Shown in pieces: positions 60,933 through 64,000 of a DNA stretch of 64,000 nt. Position 1 is the stretch's first letter; every line of letters begins with the position of its first letter. Source of the DNA: Calothrix parasitica NIES-267 (GTDB lineage Bacteria > Cyanobacteriota > Cyanobacteriia > Cyanobacteriales > Nostocaceae); NCBI RefSeq assembly GCF_002368095.1, contig NZ_AP018227.1, positions 6,092,123 to 6,156,122 of the forward strand, written 5' to 3'. The translations under genes and the position numbers were made by a program. The notes beneath the pieces were generated by a model that made no database searches, was not told the origin of the DNA, and saw only the letters and a program-made list of their open reading frames with translations.

Positions 60933-61688
60933 ATGATTTTTTATAATCGTGAATTAGCTCGCCGAAAAGCTTTACAATCAACTTTGGTGAGCAGTATTTT
61001 ATTGTTTAATATGAAATCGTCATTAGCAAATCAAAATATAGAAGACAAAGCTAAAAACAACGATTCTGTAATTAAAAGTTCTATCCAGCTTCCGAAAAAG
61101 AAAGTTTGTCCTTCGGCAAATTTATTACCTATACGTTCGTTTATTACAGCAAAAAATTATGTTTATATTTGTAGGGGAAATGATAAAAACCCTTTAGGAT
61201 ATTACGTTCGTATTCCAAAAAAATTGGATAATAAAATAACGCTACCTATTACTAAAAAATCTAGAGAAGCTTATATTGCTATTAATGGTGAAGTAGGCTA
61301 CATAATTACTCCATATGAAATGGTCATCACTAAACGCCGTCGGATTATTCTTAAAGAAAAAGTTGTAGCAGCAATAAAAGCAAATGGTAAGGCTATATTA
61401 AAAGGCTGTCCTGAAGGTAATAATACTTTTGCTCAAGCTGAAACTAAAAGCTTTTTTATCTATATTTGTGGTCAAGGAAATCCTACTAGCTATGTAAGTG
61501 TTACTAGAAAAAGTAATCGAACAATAAATCTTCCATTGAAGAAAATGAATCAAAACGATATAAAAGCTAGTCGATATATAGCCACGAACGGTAATATACG
61601 TTTTATTCTTACTGACAAAGCATTAAGAGTTTCTCGCGGTGGTCGAAATGTAGTTAAAGAAAAAGTCCTGAATTGGGAAAGGGAATAA
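60933..61688 (+). CDS. Probable exported protein with a tandem duplication of an unknown domain
   Basis: 251 aa, start ATG 60933. N-terminus basic (YNRELARRKALQ) then a short hydrophobic part and SLAN, a possible signal ending near residue 32 (Tat-like RR but no full motif). Residues about 58-148 and 158-246 are two copies of one unit: CPSANLL ... YVYICRGND ... YYVRIPKK ... IAINGEVGYIIT ... KEKVV, and CPEGNNT ... FIYICGQGN ... SYVSVTRKS ... IATNGNIRFILT ... KEKVL. Each has a Cys at the start and a Cys in YIC, a likely disulfide. No known family. Highly basic overall. Confidence 0.65.
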   Translation: MIFYNRELARRKALQSTLVSSILLFNMKSSLANQNIEDKAKNNDSVIKSSIQLPKKKVCPSANLLPIRSFITAKNYVYICRGNDKNPLGYYVRIPKKLDNKITLPITKKSREAYIAINGEVGYIITPYEMVITKRRRIILKEKVVAAIKANGKAILKGCPEGNNTFAQAETKSFFIYICGQGNPTSYVSVTRKSNRTINLPLKKMNQNDIKASRYIATNGNIRFILTDKALRVSRGGRNVVKEKVLNWERE

Positions 61689-61815
61689 GTTAGGAGTTAG
61701 GAGTTAGGAGTTAGGAATTATGAGCTATGAGCTAATAATTAAATATTAATAACTGATAACTGATAACTGATAACTGTTCACTGTTTACTGTTCGCTGTTC
61801 GCTGTTCCCTGTTCG
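61687..61815. repeat. Short tandem repeats GTTAGGA, GATAACT and CTGTTCG
   Basis: Three 7-bp families in a row: GTTAGGA x4, GATAACT x3, and CTGTTCG/CTGTTCACTGTTTACTG variants. The last run reaches into the 3' end of the hydrolase gene on the other strand. Confidence 0.85.
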
Positions 61816-62728
61816 CTGATTCAATCCAATCTAGAATCACTTGATTTACTTGTTCGGGACATTCATCATGGGGACAATGACCGACATTATTTAGGGTAAG
61901 CAGCTGTATATTTTCGTTGTGACGAATGAATTCGGAAGCAAGTTTTGGAGGAATAATTTTGTCTTTGTCTCCCCAAATCATCAGGGTTGGTATTGTAATC
62001 GCAGATAATAATTTTTTGACATTAGGACTGTAACTTGGATTATTTTGAGCTATCACAAGAGCAGTTAAAGCATTCGCTGCACCTCTATCTTGGGTGGGTT
62101 TAGCTAATATATCTATGAGTTCGTCGGTAATAGCTTGGGGATTTGCATAAGCTAAAGTCGCACCACGACGTAACATCTTAGGTTGTCTTATAAAGTGGAA
62201 TATTGATTTTACTAGTAAAGGGTTTGCGACAAAATTTTTGATTGTTGCGACTAGAGGATATAAAAACGCAGGAATAGCTTCTCTTTCTAAATTTGGGTCT
62301 GGTAAACTCATCATCACCAGACCTTCCACCATTTCGGGGTATTTGACTGCTGCGGCTAAGGAAATCAAAGAACCGATAGAATTACCTATTAGTATTACTG
62401 GCTTACGAACAAAAGTTTTCCAAAAGTCGTGTATTTGCTCTACCCATAAATCTATGCTGTAATTTGCTGGTGCTTTTTCTGAAGCTCCAAAACCCAACAT
62501 GTCCAGAGCATAAACCGTATGTTCTTTGCCAAATATTTCTAAATTATTTCGCCAATGACCGATGCTTGCACCAAATGCATGTAGTAGCATCAAAGGTCGA
62601 GATGCACCGGAATTATTTTTTATCGGATTCTGAGGACGGATATACGTGTATCGAGTTTGCCAACCTCGCCAAACCCAATCTCGTTGATTTCCTACTTTTT
62701 GTTGCCAATTGACGCTGTTAATCATCAA
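61778..62728 (-). CDS. Alpha/beta hydrolase
   Basis: 316 aa (a start at the second Met is as likely). Fold: MLLHAFGASIGHWRNNLEIFGKEHTVYALDMLGFGASEKA (oxyanion HA/F-G), nucleophile elbow VILIGNSIGSLISLA (GNSIGS with Ser near residue 123), acid in PTLMIWGDKDKIIP and catalytic His in NVGHCPHDECPEQV. Cyanobacteria have several of these; substrate unknown (esterase, lipase or haloalkane-type). The last 11 residues (NREQRTANSKQ) are coded by the CTGTTCG repeat tract, so the native protein probably ended near ...LDWIES. Confidence 0.87.
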   Translation of the reverse strand: MMINSVNWQQKVGNQRDWVWRGWQTRYTYIRPQNPIKNNSGASRPLMLLHAFGASIGHWRNNLEIFGKEHTVYALDMLGFGASEKAPANYSIDLWVEQIHDFWKTFVRKPVILIGNSIGSLISLAAAVKYPEMVEGLVMMSLPDPNLEREAIPAFLYPLVATIKNFVANPLLVKSIFHFIRQPKMLRRGATLAYANPQAITDELIDILAKPTQDRGAANALTALVIAQNNPSYSPNVKKLLSAITIPTLMIWGDKDKIIPPKLASEFIRHNENIQLLTLNNVGHCPHDECPEQVNQVILDWIESANREQRTANSKQ

Positions 62729-63182
62729 ATATTCTCTAAAACAGCATTTATATTTACTTATACTTATTATAGTTTTCTGCTTTATAACTCCACTGCAACA
62801 ATAATTTTTAATTAAATTTTAATTGAAGTTAATTTGATATTTAAGTAGCTAATGAAACTGAACCTTATGATATATGTAATTTATATCTCACAGTGCTATC
62901 ATGTGAATATACGTAATTGATGCAGTGTTAATGTTTTTACACAAAAAAACACAATAATTAATATTTGCTGTAATTATGTAACGTCTATTAACTTACAGAC
63001 CCTAAACTCTCTCTAAAGTTAGTAGAATATTAATAGGTACCAACATTTTTATTTTTATGAATTAGTTATCCTAGAAGTACTAAGGATATTTAATTCAAGG
63101 TTCCACTAGTTTTCTGAGTCTGAGATATCTCATTCAATACCAAAAACCAAATTCTTAACAATAACTTCCCCAAAAATCATAT
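62729..63182. other. Divergent intergenic region upstream of infC
   Basis: About 450 bp, AT-rich, between the hydrolase (leftward) and infC (rightward); it should hold both promoters. No ORF, RNA or clear palindrome recognised. The infC leader is long, but I see no known autoregulatory structure. Confidence 0.4.
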
Positions 63183-63716
63183 ATGCCTGTGATAGAGAAA
63201 AGAAGAAGTCGCGACCTGCCTCAAATCAACGAAAGAATTCGCTTCCCGAAAATTCGGGTTATCGATACAGATGGTGCCCAATTGGGAATTATGACTCCCC
63301 AAGATGCATTAGCTAGAGCGGATGAGAAAGATTTAGATTTAGTGTTGGTTAGCGATAAAGCCGATCCACCGGTTTGTCGGATTATGGATTATGGGAAATT
63401 CAAATTCGAGCAAGAGAAGAAAGCGCGGGAGGCTCGTAAAAAGCAGCATACCGCTGATGTCAAAGAAGTTAAGATGCGCTACAAGATAGAAGACCACGAT
63501 TACAACGTGCGCGTCAACCAAGCGAAGCGTTTTCTCAAAGATGGTGACAAGGTAAAAGCCACGGTTATGTTCCGGGGTAGAGAAATTCAGCACACCGATT
63601 TAGCAGAAATTTTGCTCAAGCGAATGGCAACAGATTTAGAAGCTGTAGCAGAAGTGCAACAATATCCGAAGAAGGAAGGAAGAAACATGATGATGTTGCT
63701 TTCTCCTAAGAAGTAA
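63183..63716 (+). CDS. infC: Translation initiation factor IF-3
   Basis: 177 aa. IF-3 keeps 30S subunits apart from 50S and checks the start codon and initiator tRNA. N-domain with [21 protein letters not shown] and linker; C-domain with [44 protein letters not shown]. Conserved motifs and length are normal. The start is a plain ATG here, unlike the AUU used in E. coli; a Shine-Dalgarno is not visible (AAAAATCAT before it). rpmI and rplT do not follow, so it is a single gene with its own terminator. Confidence 0.97.
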   Translation: MPVIEKRRSRDLPQINERIRFPKIRVIDTDGAQLGIMTPQDALARADEKDLDLVLVSDKADPPVCRIMDYGKFKFEQEKKAREARKKQHTADVKEVKMRYKIEDHDYNVRVNQAKRFLKDGDKVKATVMFRGREIQHTDLAEILLKRMATDLEAVAEVQQYPKKEGRNMMMLLSPKK

Positions 63717-63824
63717 TTTTTGATTAGACTTACCCAAAGTTTCCTAAAAAGAAGGAGCTTGACCCAGTTGCTTTCTAGAAAGCGAAAGCATATGTAAGTC
63801 CTATTTAAGAAAAATAGAAACTGC

Positions 63825-63873
63825 AAGGAAGCGGTACCAATGGTGATTAGCTATTGGTATTGCTTCCTTTTTG
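63825..63873 (+). terminator. Intrinsic terminator of infC
   Basis: AAGGAAGCGGTACCAAT pairs with ATTGGTATTGCTTCCTT over 17 positions (few mismatches) around an 11-base loop, then TTTTGG. A smaller palindrome CTTTCTAGAAAG precedes it near 63771-63782. Confidence 0.88.
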
Positions 63874-63887
63874 GTTTCTTTTGGATG

Positions 63888-63930
63888 AGTAGAGGGGGAA
63901 GAGGGGGAAGAGGGGGAAGAAAATATTTTG
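63888..63930. repeat. Tandem repeat AGAGGGGGA (9 bp) x3, then TACTTGC at the window end
   Basis: Three or more copies of a purine-only unit AGAGGGGGA(AG), followed at 63988-64000 by CTACTTGCTACTC, the STRR also present at 11866-11910. Confidence 0.75.
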
Positions 63931-64000
63931 GATTGAGTTTGAGACAGACTACTGAAAATGAAGCAAGTAAACTTTAATATTTAATCGCTACTTGCTACTC

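Overview
The window is chromosomal DNA of a cyanobacterium, AT-rich. The evidence is a full psbA (photosystem II D1) gene, a group 2 sigma factor with SigC-type features, a FurB/Zur-type regulator, cyanobacterial CobN and SdhA, sparse HIP1 octamers (GCGATCGC), and many short tandem repeats of 7 to 9 bp plus palindromic repeats between genes. The repeat load and gene types fit a filamentous form of the Nostocales (Calothrix/Rivularia/Nostoc-like); the genus is inference. There are no rRNA genes, CRISPR arrays, complete insertion sequences or prophage.

Layout. 0-12.3 kb: the N-terminal part of ftsH (cut by the window edge), a small membrane protein, an AI-2E-type permease, a GDT1/Mnx-type Mn transporter, a TPR protein, a protein with a basic Gly-rich tail, a DUF39 homocysteine-synthesis protein, two paralogous coiled-coil genes (one fused to pentapeptide repeats) and sdhA. 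12.6-25.7 kb: a GH13 amylase, a histidine kinase with a cyanobacteriochrome-like GAF domain divergent from cobN, a peptidoglycan-binding protein, furB, a possible structured RNA, sigC and gpsA. 25.7-33.1 kb: a mixed region with a MITE-like palindrome, remnants of Uma2 and Fic genes, a SLOG protein, a methyltransferase, a cytochrome b561-like protein, an SMI1/KNR4 protein, an RlmL-like methyltransferase and a homologue of plant pathogen-related proteins.

33.5-46.4 kb: a large HTH/NB-ARC/WD40 STAND protein, lipA, tRNA-Pro(CGG), then an island-like run of two Uma2 genes, a frameshifted orphan higA, an ankyrin protein and a DUF1016 (YhcG) nuclease. A molybdopterin oxidoreductase and psbA follow, then a toxin-antitoxin locus whose toxin has an in-frame stop and abuts a MITE. 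46.5-54.5 kb: an AraC/dehydrogenase pair, a GNAT acetyltransferase behind a second antitoxin remnant, and a LysR gene divergent from five redox and SnoaL-like genes. 54.7-64 kb: aroC, a two-domain P-loop kinase-like protein, a SemiSWEET coupled to a B12-type radical SAM protein, small conserved proteins, a secreted protein with a duplicated domain, an alpha/beta hydrolase and infC.

Two themes stand out. First, repeat families normally found between genes have entered reading frames: three places in cobN, and the C-termini of the radical SAM protein and the alpha/beta hydrolase. Second, small toxin-antitoxin and defence-type genes are decaying in visible steps (relE-like, higA, Fic and Uma2 remnants, and an antitoxin remnant joined to a GNAT gene). 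No complete, clearly new multi-gene system can be proved from sequence alone; the strongest candidates are listed as findings.
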